Shown here: in pieces, positions 31,574-40,314 of the stretch
How the letters are laid out: each line of letters opens with the position of its first letter
How positions within the stretch are numbered: position 1 is the first letter of the stretch
Source of the DNA: Mycolicibacterium neoaurum
GTDB taxonomy: Bacteria; Actinomycetota; Actinomycetes; Mycobacteriales; Mycobacteriaceae
Direction of reading: 5' to 3'
Length of the DNA: 64,000 bases
Assembly (NCBI RefSeq): GCF_036946495.1
Contig: NZ_JAQIIX010000002.1
Span: forward strand, 2,666,001 to 2,730,000
Position numbers and translations under genes: made by a program
The notes under the pieces: model-generated
Told to the model about the DNA's origin: nothing
The model's input: only the letters and a program-made list of their open reading frames with translations
Databases searched by the model: none

Positions 31574-33811
31574 ATGGCCGTCGTGACGACGACCCTGCGC
31601 GACTCCGATTACGCGCGTGCCGAACAGATGCTGGCCCCGTACCGGGCGCGGCGGGTGCCCGGCAGCAAGCTCGTGCCGCAGTGGCTGCCTTCGGGAGCGC
31701 GCTTCTGGTATCAGGTGGGCCACCGCTATGTCCTGGTCGACCCGAGTCGGCGAGCCCGTACCGAGGCCTTCGATCACGCCTTGCTGGCGGCGGCGCTGTC
31801 GGTGGCCGCAGGCAAGCCCGCCACGGCCGCCGACCTGCCCCTCTCTGCGGTGGAGATCGGCGCCGACGACGCGGTGGTGTTCGGTGCCTTCGGCACGCGC
31901 TGGCGGTGGACCGACGAACAGCTGACCCCATCCGCCACGCCGGCACCTGTGCCCGGCGAGGTGCCGTCACCGGATGGCAGTTGGGTCGCGTTCCGCCGCG
32001 ACGGCAACATCTGGGTTCGGGACGCCGACGGTGACGAGTTCGCGTTGACCGTGGATGCCGAACCGGATTTCGACTATGGCGGGTTGCCGGGGACGACCGG
32101 GCTGGGCTCGTTGTTCCGATTGCTCGGTCTGCCCACCCCGGCGGTGCTGCAATGGTCGCCGGACTCGACACGAATTCTGGTGCAGCGCATCGATCAACGT
32201 GAGGTTCCCGAGCTCGTGCTGGTCGAATCGAGCCCGCCCGATGGTGGTCGGCCGGTCGAGCATCGCACCAGGTACAGCATGCCCGGTGAGCAGACCGTGG
32301 CGATGATGACGTGGAACATTCTCGACGTGCGCGACCGCACGATCGTTTCCCAGCAGGATGTTCCGAGGGTCATCATGCACAACACCGCACTGGTGTACGC
32401 CTGGTGGAGCGGTGAGAACGACGTCCACTACCTGCACCACTCCCGCGACGCCCGCACCCTGGAACTGCGCCGTCTGGACCCGACCACCGGCGCCGTCACC
32501 ACCAAGATCAGCGAAACGGGCTCGACCCGGGTGGATCCGACCGTCCTGCTGGGCGATCCGCACATGGTGCACATCCTCGGCACCGGCGAGGTGCTGTGGT
32601 GGTCGCAGCGTGACGGCTGGGGTCACCTGTACCTGTATTCGGCGGACGGTGCCGAATGCTCGCAGATCACGAAGGGGCAGTGGCTCGTTCGGTCGACGCT
32701 CTGGGTTGACGAGAACACCAGACAGGTGTGGTTCGTGGCGGGCGGGCTGGTCGACGATGATCCATACGTTCGGCAGATCTGTCGAATCGACCTGGACGGC
32801 ACCGGGTTCACCCGGTTGACCGACGACACCCTCGATCACGATGCGGTGGCCCCGCCAGAGGGTGGTTACCTCGTGGACCGGGCGTCGGGACCGAGCCGGC
32901 CGCCGCGGTCGGTGGTCCTCGACGGCGACGGCTGCGAAGTGGTCGTCCTGGAGGAACCCGGCACCGAGGCGCTGGAAGCGCTCGGGTGGCGCCCGCCGGA
33001 GCGGTTCCGCGCCATCGCCGCGGACGGTCAGACGCCGATCTACGGGTTGCTCTGGCGACCGCACGAGTTCGACCCGCAGCGGCGGTACCCGATCGTCGAA
33101 CACACCTACCCGGGACCGCAGAACTACCGCGCCGAACCGGTTTTCGATGTCATGCACCACGGTGAACCGGAGGCCTACGCCGCCCTCGGGTTCGCCGTGG
33201 TGGCCATCGACGGCAGGGGAACTGCGGGCCGCAGCAAGGCCTTCCATGACCACTCCTACGGCGATCTCGGCAATGCCGGCGCCCTCGATGACCATGTGGC
33301 CGCCATCCGGCAGCTCGGACATCGGTATCCCTGGCTGGACACCACCCGCGTCGGCATCACCGGCCAGTCCGCGGGTGCCTTCGCTGCCGCGCGGGCGCTG
33401 CTGATGTACCCCGACTTCTATCGGGTGGCCGTGGCGACCTCGGGCAATCACGACAACGGCGTCAACCTGGCGATGTGGGCCGAGCACTATCACGGTGACG
33501 TCAGTGCCGAAGGCAAGCGCGCGATCTCCAATGCGAGCCTGGCCGAGAATCTGCGGGGCAAGCTGCTGCTGATCCACGGCGAATTGGACGACAACGCTCA
33601 TCCGTATATGACGATGCGACTGGCCGACGCATTGATCAAGGCGGACAAGGATTTAGACCTGATCACCATTCCGGGCGCCGAGCACGCGCTGATCGGCAGG
33701 CAGCACTATTTCCTGCGGCGCACCTGGGACTACTTCGTACGGCACCTGCACGGCAGCGAGCCGCCCAGCTATCGGCTGGCGCCGCTACCGCCGCCCACGC
33801 TCGGCCTCTAG
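31574..33811 (+). CDS. S9-family prolyl oligopeptidase/dipeptidyl peptidase IV-like
   Basis: Serine peptidase (745 aa). Residues 1-460 form a DPP-IV-type beta-propeller (EVPSPDGSWVAFRRDGNIWV, VLQWSPDSTRILVQ). The alpha/beta-hydrolase domain has the nucleophile in TRVGITGQSAGAFAAARAL, the acid in HGELDDNAHPYM and the His in IPGAEHALIG. The nucleophile elbow GQSAG departs from the usual GWSYGG. No signal peptide is visible, so it is probably cytosolic. The 3' end overlaps the convergent MerR gene by 27 bases. Substrate unknown. Confidence 0.85.
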   Translation: MAVVTTTLRDSDYARAEQMLAPYRARRVPGSKLVPQWLPSGARFWYQVGHRYVLVDPSRRARTEAFDHALLAAALSVAAGKPATAADLPLSAVEIGADDAVVFGAFGTRWRWTDEQLTPSATPAPVPGEVPSPDGSWVAFRRDGNIWVRDADGDEFALTVDAEPDFDYGGLPGTTGLGSLFRLLGLPTPAVLQWSPDSTRILVQRIDQREVPELVLVESSPPDGGRPVEHRTRYSMPGEQTVAMMTWNILDVRDRTIVSQQDVPRVIMHNTALVYAWWSGENDVHYLHHSRDARTLELRRLDPTTGAVTTKISETGSTRVDPTVLLGDPHMVHILGTGEVLWWSQRDGWGHLYLYSADGAECSQITKGQWLVRSTLWVDENTRQVWFVAGGLVDDDPYVRQICRIDLDGTGFTRLTDDTLDHDAVAPPEGGYLVDRASGPSRPPRSVVLDGDGCEVVVLEEPGTEALEALGWRPPERFRAIAADGQTPIYGLLWRPHEFDPQRRYPIVEHTYPGPQNYRAEPVFDVMHHGEPEAYAALGFAVVAIDGRGTAGRSKAFHDHSYGDLGNAGALDDHVAAIRQLGHRYPWLDTTRVGITGQSAGAFAAARALLMYPDFYRVAVATSGNHDNGVNLAMWAEHYHGDVSAEGKRAISNASLAENLRGKLLLIHGELDDNAHPYMTMRLADALIKADKDLDLITIPGAEHALIGRQHYFLRRTWDYFVRHLHGSEPPSYRLAPLPPPTLGL

Positions 33812-34549
33812 GTCCCGCACGATCTGATCGGCGCGGCGCAGCACGTCGAGCTGGGCGGGGTTGTACAGGTCGGTCATCGCATCCGCGATGGTCCTCTCGG
33901 CATAGCGCGCACCCCGCGGCGCGTCGGCGCGGGCCTCCCGCAACGCGGGATGGTCCTGGCGGACCTGCCGGATATGGGGCGCCAATCGTTGCGCGAGGTC
34001 GGCGCGGGTGGCCTCGTCGGCATCGGCGGGCAGCGAGTCCAATTCGGTGGCGGCCGGATCCTCGCGGGTGTCACCGATCAGGTCGGCATAGGCCTGGCGG
34101 CCGCGCGGACCGAGCACCCGGCTCAGCACGACCACCAGCTTGCGGTCGGCATCGGTCATCGTGGCGGCGGCGGTCGGCGCGGCGAACTCGGTGGGCAGGT
34201 CGGTCGGCGCGGCGTGCGTCAGGATCTCGGCCAGCTCGTCGCGAGCCCGCTGCAGACGCGCGATGGTAGCCGCCAAATCGTCGTCGAGCTCGCGTAAAGC
34301 CTGTTCGGGATGCTCGTCGGTATCGCCGAGCGCCGCGATCTGGGGCAGCGAAAAACCGAGGTCCACCAGTCGCTTGATCCGTACCAGGCGCACCAGGTGG
34401 GCAACGCCGTACTGCTTGTAGCCGTTGGTCCGGCGCTGCGGTTCGGGTAGCAGGCCAACCTGGTGGTAATGCCGCACCGCCCGCAGGCTGGTGCCGGCAA
34501 GGTCGGCGATTTCCCGGGTGCTCCACGCCACGGCTCCATCTTGGCCCAT
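33785..34549 (-). CDS. MerR-family regulator
   Basis: A 254-aa MerR-type regulator. The N-terminal HTH is WSTREIADLAGTSLRAVRHYHQVGLLPEPQR, here written across helix and wing, followed by NGYKQYGVAHLVRLVRIKRLVDLGFSLPQIAAL. A long coiled-coil and a C-terminal effector-like domain (about 110-254) follow, with no Cys cluster, so it is not a metal sensor. ATG at 34549 chosen; longer frames run into the 29-bp repeat. It sits between two genes that share that upstream element. Confidence 0.8.
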   Translation of the reverse strand: MGQDGAVAWSTREIADLAGTSLRAVRHYHQVGLLPEPQRRTNGYKQYGVAHLVRLVRIKRLVDLGFSLPQIAALGDTDEHPEQALRELDDDLAATIARLQRARDELAEILTHAAPTDLPTEFAAPTAAATMTDADRKLVVVLSRVLGPRGRQAYADLIGDTREDPAATELDSLPADADEATRADLAQRLAPHIRQVRQDHPALREARADAPRGARYAERTIADAMTDLYNPAQLDVLRRADQIVRDLEAERGRR

Positions 34550-34556
34550 CCCGGTC

Positions 34557-34585
34557 GACTTGACTGTGCCGTTACGTCCGAGTGT
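34557..34585 (+). repeat. 29-bp upstream element, copy B
   Basis: Second copy of the GACTTGACTGTGCCGT element, ending six bases before the ATG of the DUF3159 gene and eight bases upstream of the divergent merR-type start. It is 25 of 29 identical to 31542-31570. Confidence 0.7.
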
Positions 34586-34590
34586 GCGAT

Positions 34591-35256
34591 ATGCCGGTGT
34601 CCGAACTAAGCGCGTCCGAACAACCAAGCACGTCCGAACAACCCTGCGCCACCGAAGCGCGCGAGCCGACCATCCTCGAGCGAGCCGGCGGTGTCTCCGG
34701 GCTGGTCCATGCCGCCGTGCCCACGTTCGCCTATGTCATCGTCGACGCCATCGCGGGTCTGACCGCCGCGGTCGTGGTCGCGCTGGCGGTGTCGGTCGGG
34801 TTGGTCGTGCTACGACGGTTACGCAACGAGCCGATCCAGCCTGCGGTGTCCGGGCTGCTCGGTGTCGGGCTCGCGGCCGGGATCGCCTACGTCACCGGCT
34901 CGGCGGACAACTACTTCCTGCCCGGTATCTGGATCAGCCTGCTCTGCGCGGTCGCATGCACCGTCTCGGTGCTGCTCCGTCGCCCGATTGTCGGGGTGAT
35001 CTGGAATCTGTTGCGCAGCAGCGGGCCCGACCCGAACTGGCGAACTGAGGCGACGGTGGTGCGGGCGTTCGACATCGCGACCCTGGCGTTCGTGACGCTG
35101 TTTGCCGCAAGATTCGTTGTGCAGCAATGGTTGTACGACGGTGGCTACACCGGCTGGCTGGCGGTGGCGCGCATCGGGATGGGCTATCCGTTGCTCGGCC
35201 TTGCGCTGCTGGTGGTGTTCTGGGCAGTGCGGCGCGCCAATCGGATCAAGGCGTGA
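34591..35256 (+). CDS. DUF3159 membrane protein
   Basis: Integral membrane protein (221 aa) with about six helices. The conserved DUF3159 start is ERAGGVSGLVHAAVPTFAYVI, followed by LTAAVVVALAVSVGLVVLRR and the later FDIATLAFVTLFAARFVVQQ. ATG at 34591 chosen; a GTG at 34582 adds three residues. Family function unknown. Convergent with menA, with a hairpin repeat between the stops. Confidence 0.75.
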   Translation: MPVSELSASEQPSTSEQPCATEAREPTILERAGGVSGLVHAAVPTFAYVIVDAIAGLTAAVVVALAVSVGLVVLRRLRNEPIQPAVSGLLGVGLAAGIAYVTGSADNYFLPGIWISLLCAVACTVSVLLRRPIVGVIWNLLRSSGPDPNWRTEATVVRAFDIATLAFVTLFAARFVVQQWLYDGGYTGWLAVARIGMGYPLLGLALLVVFWAVRRANRIKA

Positions 35257-35309
35257 GAGTGAGGTTTCTGTGGTCTGCGAAGTCGTGAGAGCGCAGAAGC
35301 GTCGCTCTC
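35257..35309. repeat. Hairpin repeat, copy 3 (diverged)
   Basis: Begins GAGTGAGG and ends AGCGCAGAAGCGTCGCTCTC, matching the ends of the 55-bp elements at 10448 and 11388 with similar length (53 bases). It fills the gap between the converging DUF3159 and menA genes, where a bidirectional terminator would be expected. GAGAGCG and CGCTCTC form a short local stem. Confidence 0.6.
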
Positions 35310-35316
35310 GCCGTCG

Positions 35317-36195
35317 TTACGCGAGCGCCAGCGCGGCCGCCACGGCCACCGACCACACCAGCATGGTCAACCCGGTGAACTGCAGCACCGGGATCAGCGC
35401 CGCGCCGCCGAGCTTGTTGCGCACCGGGGCCGCCGCGCGGACGGCCAGTGGCGCCGCCAGGAATCCGACCGCCGCCCACGGGGTGGCCAACATCAACACC
35501 AGGGTCAGCGCGAAGGTGAGCGCGACGAGGCCGGAGAACAGCAGGCGGGTGCGGGCATCGCCGAGGCGTACCGCAAGGGTGATCTTCCCGGACTCGGTGT
35601 CGGTGGGGATGTCTCGCAGATTGTTGGCCACCAATACCGCCGAGGACAGCGACCCGACGCCGACGGCCAGCGTCACGCCCACCCAGTCGACCCGCAACGC
35701 CTGGGTGTACTGGGTGCCCAGCACCGCCACCAGTCCGAAGAACACGAAGACCGCTACCTCCCCGAGACCGCGGTAGCCGTACGGCGTGGAACCGCCGGTG
35801 TACAGCCAGGCGGCCGCGATGCAGGCGGCGCCGACGGCGATCAGCCAGGGTTGGCTCACGATGGCCAGCGCCAGCCCCGCGAGCGCGCCGATGGTCAGGC
35901 TGATGATCGCGGCGGTCAGCACCGCGCGCGGTGTGGCCACCCGGGAGCCGACCAGGCGCATCGGCCCGCTGCGCACGTCATCGGTGCCGCGGATGCCGTC
36001 GGAGTAGTCGTTGGCGTAGTTCACCCCGATGATGAGGGCCACGGAAACCACCAGTGCCAGCAGCGCCTTCCACCACACCACGGAGCCGAGCCAGGCGGCG
36101 GCACCGGTTCCGGCGATCACCGGTGCGATCGCATTGGGGAGCGTGCGGGGGCGGGCACCGGAGACCCATTGCGCGAAGCTAGCCACGCGGGTCAT
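35317..36195 (-). CDS. menA: 1,4-dihydroxy-2-naphthoate prenyltransferase
   Basis: UbiA-type membrane prenyltransferase (292 aa) making demethylmenaquinone. The first Asp-rich motif is GVNYANDYSDGIRGTDD and the second is ANNLRDIPTDTESGKIT, both typical of MenA. N-terminal RPRTLPNAIAPVIAGTGAAAW is also conserved. ATG at 36195 chosen over 36252, whose extra residues lack similarity. With menE (49148) it supplies menaquinone for respiration. Position matches Rv0534c. Confidence 0.94.
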   Translation of the reverse strand: MTRVASFAQWVSGARPRTLPNAIAPVIAGTGAAAWLGSVVWWKALLALVVSVALIIGVNYANDYSDGIRGTDDVRSGPMRLVGSRVATPRAVLTAAIISLTIGALAGLALAIVSQPWLIAVGAACIAAAWLYTGGSTPYGYRGLGEVAVFVFFGLVAVLGTQYTQALRVDWVGVTLAVGVGSLSSAVLVANNLRDIPTDTESGKITLAVRLGDARTRLLFSGLVALTFALTLVLMLATPWAAVGFLAAPLAVRAAAPVRNKLGGAALIPVLQFTGLTMLVWSVAVAAALALA

Positions 36196-36280
36196 CGTTG
36201 CACGGATGGCGAGCAGGGGCCTGAACAGGGGTGACGCGGCGCACCTTGTCACATCGTGTGGTGCGCATGAAACTGATCAC

Positions 36281-36502
36281 ATGACCGACCGACTCAGCAA
36301 GACCGAAATCGCCAAGGATGCGTTGCAGGAGGGCGTGGAGTCCGTGGCCTCCACGGTGGGTGAGGTCGCGTCGATCATCACCACCGCCGTCAAGGACGTG
36401 GCGGGTGCACTCGGTGGCCTGGCCACCGACGCCTTCGCGATCCGCGATGCCGCCCGCCAGGCCGCCGAGCGTGCCGAGCTGGACGGTGAGCCGCACGAGT
36501 GA
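36281..36502 (+). CDS. 73-residue helical hypothetical protein
   Basis: Small amphipathic protein, MTDRLSKTEIAKDALQEGVE followed by STVGEVASIITTAVKDVAGAL, predicted to be mostly helical. No membrane segment is clear, though the middle is moderately hydrophobic. ATG at 36281. It overlaps mtnP by GTGA, implying coupled translation. Family not recognised. Confidence 0.6.
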   Translation: MTDRLSKTEIAKDALQEGVESVASTVGEVASIITTAVKDVAGALGGLATDAFAIRDAARQAAERAELDGEPHE

Positions 36503-37275
36503 TCGGTGTCATCGGCGGTAGCGGCTTCTACACCTTCTTCGGCGCCGACGCGCGCACCATCAATCTGGACACCCCGTTCGGTGAACCCAGCGCGCCCATC
36601 ACGGTGGGCGAGGTGGCCGGCCACGAGGTGGCGTTCCTGCCCCGGCACGGCCTGAAGCACGAATTCTCGCCGCACACCGTGCCGTATCAGGCCAATATGT
36701 GGGCGCTGCGTGCCCTCGGCGTGCGCCGCATCTTCGCCCCGTGCGCGGTGGGCAGCCTGACCCCCGAGCTCGGCCCGGGCGCCATGGTCGTCCCCGACCA
36801 GCTGGTCGATCGCACCAACGGCCGGGGGGACACCTACTTCGACTCCGGCGGTATCCACGTTGGGTTCGCCGACCCGTACTGCCCGACATTGCGGACGGTG
36901 GCCGCGGGTCTGCCGAACGTGGTCGACGGCGGCACCATGGTCGTGGTGCAGGGGCCGCGCTTTTCCACCCGCGCCGAGAGCCAGTGGTATGCCGGACAGG
37001 GGTTCACACTGATCAACATGACCGGTTACCCGGAGGCGGTGCTCGCCCGCGAACTCGAAATCTGTTATGCATCAATAGCGTTGGTCACCGACCTGGATGC
37101 CGGTGTGGAGGCGGGCGCCGGCGTTCGGGCGGTGGACGTATTCGCCGAATTCGAGCGCAACATCGGCGGATTCAAACAGCTCGTCCACGAGGCGATCGCC
37201 GGTGTCGCACCCGAACGCAGCTGCACGCACTGTCTGGCGCACGAAGGTGTGACGTTGCCGTTCGACCTGCCATGA
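36499..37275 (+). CDS. mtnP: S-methyl-5'-thioadenosine phosphorylase
   Basis: PNP/MTAP-family phosphorylase (258 aa) that splits methylthioadenosine into adenine and 5-methylthioribose-1-phosphate. Features are IGVIGGSGFY (phosphate loop), FLPRHGLKHEFSPHTVPYQAN, VVVQGPRFSTRAES and NMTGYPEAVLARELEICYAS. The latter MTGYPEA is characteristic of MTAP and purine phosphorylases. Cytosolic. GTG start at 36499. It overlaps the epimerase gene by ATGA. Rv0535 ortholog. Confidence 0.92.
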   Translation: MIGVIGGSGFYTFFGADARTINLDTPFGEPSAPITVGEVAGHEVAFLPRHGLKHEFSPHTVPYQANMWALRALGVRRIFAPCAVGSLTPELGPGAMVVPDQLVDRTNGRGDTYFDSGGIHVGFADPYCPTLRTVAAGLPNVVDGGTMVVVQGPRFSTRAESQWYAGQGFTLINMTGYPEAVLARELEICYASIALVTDLDAGVEAGAGVRAVDVFAEFERNIGGFKQLVHEAIAGVAPERSCTHCLAHEGVTLPFDLP

Positions 37276-38303
37276 GGGTGCTGCTCACCGGCGCGGCCGG
37301 TTTCATCGGCAGCCGCATCTGGGCGCGGCTGACCGAGGCAGGTCACGATGTCGTCGCCGTCGACGCCATGTTGGGAGCCGCCCACCGCGACGGCGCCGCA
37401 CCGCCGCCGGGCTGCCGCCGAATCGACATCCGGGACGCCGACGCGGTGGCCGAGATCCTGGCCGGCGTCGACGTCGTGTGCCACCAGGCCGCGGTGGTGG
37501 GGGCCGGGGTCAACGCCGCCGACGCCCCGTCCTATGGCAGCCACAACGATTACGGCACCTCCGTGCTGTTGGCGCAGATGTACGCCGCGGGATGTTCGCG
37601 GCTGGTGCTGGCGTCCTCGATGGTGGTGTACGGCCAGGGCGGATATGACTGCCCCGAGCACGGCCGGGTCGAGCCGCTTGCGCGCACCCGCGCGGACCTG
37701 GACAGCGGCGTCTTCGACCATCGCTGCCCGATCGGCGGTGAGCCGCTGCGCTGGCGGCTGGTCGACGAGGATGCCCCACTGAAACCACGCAGTCTGTACG
37801 CGGCGAGCAAGACCGCCCAGGAGCACTATGCGTTGGCGTTCAACGATTCCGTCGGGGGTTCGGTGGTCGCGCTGCGCTATCACAACGTGTACGGCCCCGG
37901 GATGCCGCGGGACACCCCGTACTCCGGAGTGGCCGCGATCTTCCGTTCGCAGCTGGAGGCCGGCGGTGCGCCCCAGGTGTTCGAGGACGGCGGGCAGATG
38001 CGCGACTTCGTCCACGTCGATGATGTGGCCGCGGCCAACCTCGCCGCGGTGGAGGCCGAGCTGGACGGCTTTCATCCCGTCAACGTGTGTTCGGGGCGGC
38101 CCGTGTCGATCCTGGATGTCGCCACCAAGCTCAGTGCCGCGCGTGACGCCGCGGCGCCCCAGGTCACCGGGCAGTACCGGCACGGCGACGTGCGGCATAT
38201 CGTCGCCGATCCGGCGCGCGCGCACACCGTGCTCGGCTTCCGCGCCGCGGTGGATCCCGATGCCGGACTCACCGAATTTGCCTTTGCGCCACTTCGGGAT
38301 TAG
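37272..38303 (+). CDS. NAD-dependent sugar epimerase (galE3/Rv0536-like)
   Basis: Extended SDR (343 aa) with an intact TGAAGFIGSRI loop and the catalytic LYAASKTAQEHYA (YxxxK). The middle LVLASSMVVYGQGGY supplies the Ser. Unlike the 8267-9334 protein it has all the hallmark residues, so it should be an active nucleotide-sugar epimerase or dehydratase. An insert with Cys residues (CPEHGR, HRCPIGG) lies near 125-160. Substrate unknown. It lies 58 bases before the GT2 gene. Confidence 0.85.
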   Translation: MRVLLTGAAGFIGSRIWARLTEAGHDVVAVDAMLGAAHRDGAAPPPGCRRIDIRDADAVAEILAGVDVVCHQAAVVGAGVNAADAPSYGSHNDYGTSVLLAQMYAAGCSRLVLASSMVVYGQGGYDCPEHGRVEPLARTRADLDSGVFDHRCPIGGEPLRWRLVDEDAPLKPRSLYAASKTAQEHYALAFNDSVGGSVVALRYHNVYGPGMPRDTPYSGVAAIFRSQLEAGGAPQVFEDGGQMRDFVHVDDVAAANLAAVEAELDGFHPVNVCSGRPVSILDVATKLSAARDAAAPQVTGQYRHGDVRHIVADPARAHTVLGFRAAVDPDAGLTEFAFAPLRD

Positions 38304-38361
38304 CGCGGTCCCGCGACTAGCGACCCTGGCGCGATGGCTGATGCGCGCCTAGCGTCGGGGC

Positions 38362-39024
38362 ATGAGCGATGCGGGTGACCCCGAGGTGACCGTGATCCTG
38401 CCCTGCCTGAACGAGGCGCAGTCGTTGCCCGGTGTGTTGGCGGCCACACCGAGTGGGTATACGGCGTTGGTGGTCGACAACAACAGCACAGACGGCACCG
38501 CGGAGGTGGCCCGCGCGCACGGCGCGATGGTGGTGACCGAGCAGCGGCCGGGGTACGGGTCGGCCGTGCATGCCGGGGTGTTGGCGGCCACCACACCGAT
38601 CGTCGCGGTACTCGACGGCGACGGTTCGCTGGACCCGCGGGAATTGCCCGCGCTGGTCGCCGAACTCGACCACGGTGCGGATATGGCGATCGGCCGCCGC
38701 CGGGCGACGCCCGGTCTGCGGTGGCCCTGGCACGCGCGACTCGGTACCGCCGCGGTGTGCTGGCGACTACGCCACCGCTACGGGTTGCCGGTGCACGATA
38801 TCGCGCCGATGCGGGTCGCCCGCCGCGACGCACTGCTCGGTCTCGGGGTCACCGACCGGCGCTCCGGCTACCCGCTTGAGCTGTTGGTCCGCGCCGCGCA
38901 GGCCGGGTGGCAGGTGGTCGAGCGTGATGTCGGCTACGGCCCGCGCACCGGCGGCAAATCCAAGGTCAGCGGTTCGGTGCGGGGCAGTGCCGTTGCCGCA
39001 CTGGACTTCTGGCGGGCGATGTGA
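38362..39024 (+). CDS. Family 2 glycosyltransferase (Rv0539-like)
   Basis: GT2 protein (220 aa) of the dolichyl-phosphate-sugar synthase type. VTVILPCLNEAQSLPGVL, ALVVDNNSTDGTAEVA, the metal-binding VAVLDGDGSLDPRELP and the later RRSGYPLELLVRAAQAGW are seen. There is no C-terminal membrane domain. It overlaps the DUF2064 gene by four bases (GTGA), and the pair is conserved in mycobacteria. It likely transfers a sugar to a polyprenyl phosphate or another acceptor. Confidence 0.85.
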   Translation: MSDAGDPEVTVILPCLNEAQSLPGVLAATPSGYTALVVDNNSTDGTAEVARAHGAMVVTEQRPGYGSAVHAGVLAATTPIVAVLDGDGSLDPRELPALVAELDHGADMAIGRRRATPGLRWPWHARLGTAAVCWRLRHRYGLPVHDIAPMRVARRDALLGLGVTDRRSGYPLELLVRAAQAGWQVVERDVGYGPRTGGKSKVSGSVRGSAVAALDFWRAM

Positions 39025-39683
39025 GGCCGACCGCCACCGTACTGGTGGTGGCCAAGGCCCCTGTTCCCGGTTTGGCGAAGACACGATTGGCCGCCGACCT
39101 CGGTGCGCAGGTAGCCGCCGAGATCGCCGCGGCCGCGCTGCTGGACACCCTCGATGCTGTCGCGGCCACGCCGGCCCGACGCCGGGTGGTGGCGATGACC
39201 GGAGACCTGTCGCGAGCCTGCCGTCGCGACGAGATACGGCCCAGGCTGCGTGACTTCACCGTGATCGCCCAGCGCGGAGAGGGTTTCGCCGAGCGCCTGG
39301 CGCACGCCCACATCGATGCTGCGGCCCCCGGCGAACCCATCGTGCAGATCGGGATGGACACCCCGCAGATCGTTCCCGACCTACTTGCCGAGTGTGTCTC
39401 GGCCCTGCAGGCCTGCGATGCCGTGCTCGGGATGGCCGAAGACGGCGGGTGGTGGGTGCTGGGGGTGCGCGACGGTGCGATGGCGCGTTGCCTGCGCGAT
39501 GTTCCGATGTCGCAACCGGATACGGGTGCGCTGACGCTCGCGGCCCTGCGCGCCGAGGGACTCGACGTGGCGCTGGCAACCGAACTGGCCGATGTCGACA
39601 CGATCGCCGATATCGACCGGGTGCGGGCCATGTGCCCGCGGGGCGGACGATTCGCCGAGGCAACCCGGATGGTGGGGGTCTGA
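39021..39683 (+). CDS. DUF2064 nucleotidyl/glycosyl-transferase-like protein (Rv0540-like)
   Basis: A 220-aa protein of the DUF2064/TIGR04282 family, related to CofC and sugar nucleotidyltransferases: TVLVVAKAPVPGLAKTRLAADLG at the N-terminus is the nucleotide-binding KxPxPGxxKTRL motif, and IVQIGMDTPQIVPDLL holds the acidic GxDxP motif. Activity not established. GTG start at 39021. It lies in a run with GT2, a methyltransferase and a molybdopterin protein, suggesting one pathway. Confidence 0.82.
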   Translation: MRPTATVLVVAKAPVPGLAKTRLAADLGAQVAAEIAAAALLDTLDAVAATPARRRVVAMTGDLSRACRRDEIRPRLRDFTVIAQRGEGFAERLAHAHIDAAAPGEPIVQIGMDTPQIVPDLLAECVSALQACDAVLGMAEDGGWWVLGVRDGAMARCLRDVPMSQPDTGALTLAALRAEGLDVALATELADVDTIADIDRVRAMCPRGGRFAEATRMVGV

Positions 39684-39684
39684 G

Positions 39685-40314
39685 ATGCACGGGCAGCTCT
39701 ACGACGAGGCGTTGGACGGCCGTCGATGTTGGATCCGCGACGAAGACGGTGAACTCACCCAGCTGCCGGTGCAGCACTGGATGGTGGGCGGGCAGACCGA
39801 CCAGGTTTTCGATCAGGCCATCGTGGGATTGTGTTCGGGTCCCACCATCGATCTCGGTTGCGGGCCGGGTCGATTGTTGGTCGGCCTCGCGCAGCGCGGC
39901 CTGCCGGCTCTCGGCGTCGACAAGTCCTCCGCAGCAGTGGAATTGGCGCGCAGCAGCGGAGTGACCGCGTTGTGCCGGGACATGTTCGGCCCGCTACCGG
40001 GGGTGGGCCGCTGGCACACCGCCCTGCTCGCCGACGGCAATATCGGCCTCGGCGGCGATCCGTGGCGGGTGTTGCGCCGTGCCGGGGAAATGCTGCGGGC
40101 CCGCGGCGAGTGCCTCGTCGAATTCGATCCGACGACCTCCGGGGTCACCTCCCGCTGGGTTCGCCTGGAATCGGCCTTCGATATCGGTCCGTGGTTCAAA
40201 TGGGCGTCGGTGGGTCTGGATTGCGCTGCGCGCATCGGAGCCGATGTCGGGTTCACCATGCGCACAGTGCATCCCATCGGTGATCGGGTGATCGTGAGGC
40301 TGGTGACCCGGTGA
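39685..40314 (+). CDS. Class I SAM-dependent methyltransferase
   Basis: Small methyltransferase (209 aa) with the SAM loop TIDLGCGPGRLLVGLAQRG near residue 50, the acidic LGVDKSS position and LADGNIGLGGDPWRVLRRAGEMLRARG, given here only as landmarks. ATG at 39685, one base past the DUF2064 stop. It overlaps the molybdopterin gene by GTGA. The acceptor is unknown; in M. tuberculosis this gene is not between Rv0540 and Rv0541c. Confidence 0.8.
   Translation: MHGQLYDEALDGRRCWIRDEDGELTQLPVQHWMVGGQTDQVFDQAIVGLCSGPTIDLGCGPGRLLVGLAQRGLPALGVDKSSAAVELARSSGVTALCRDMFGPLPGVGRWHTALLADGNIGLGGDPWRVLRRAGEMLRARGECLVEFDPTTSGVTSRWVRLESAFDIGPWFKWASVGLDCAARIGADVGFTMRTVHPIGDRVIVRLVTR

Noticed and set aside
34591..36195. 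A tRNA or structured RNA between DUF3159 and menA
   Set aside because: The gap holds only the hairpin repeat; no cloverleaf or CCA-like end could be drawn. No tRNA was recognised anywhere in the window.
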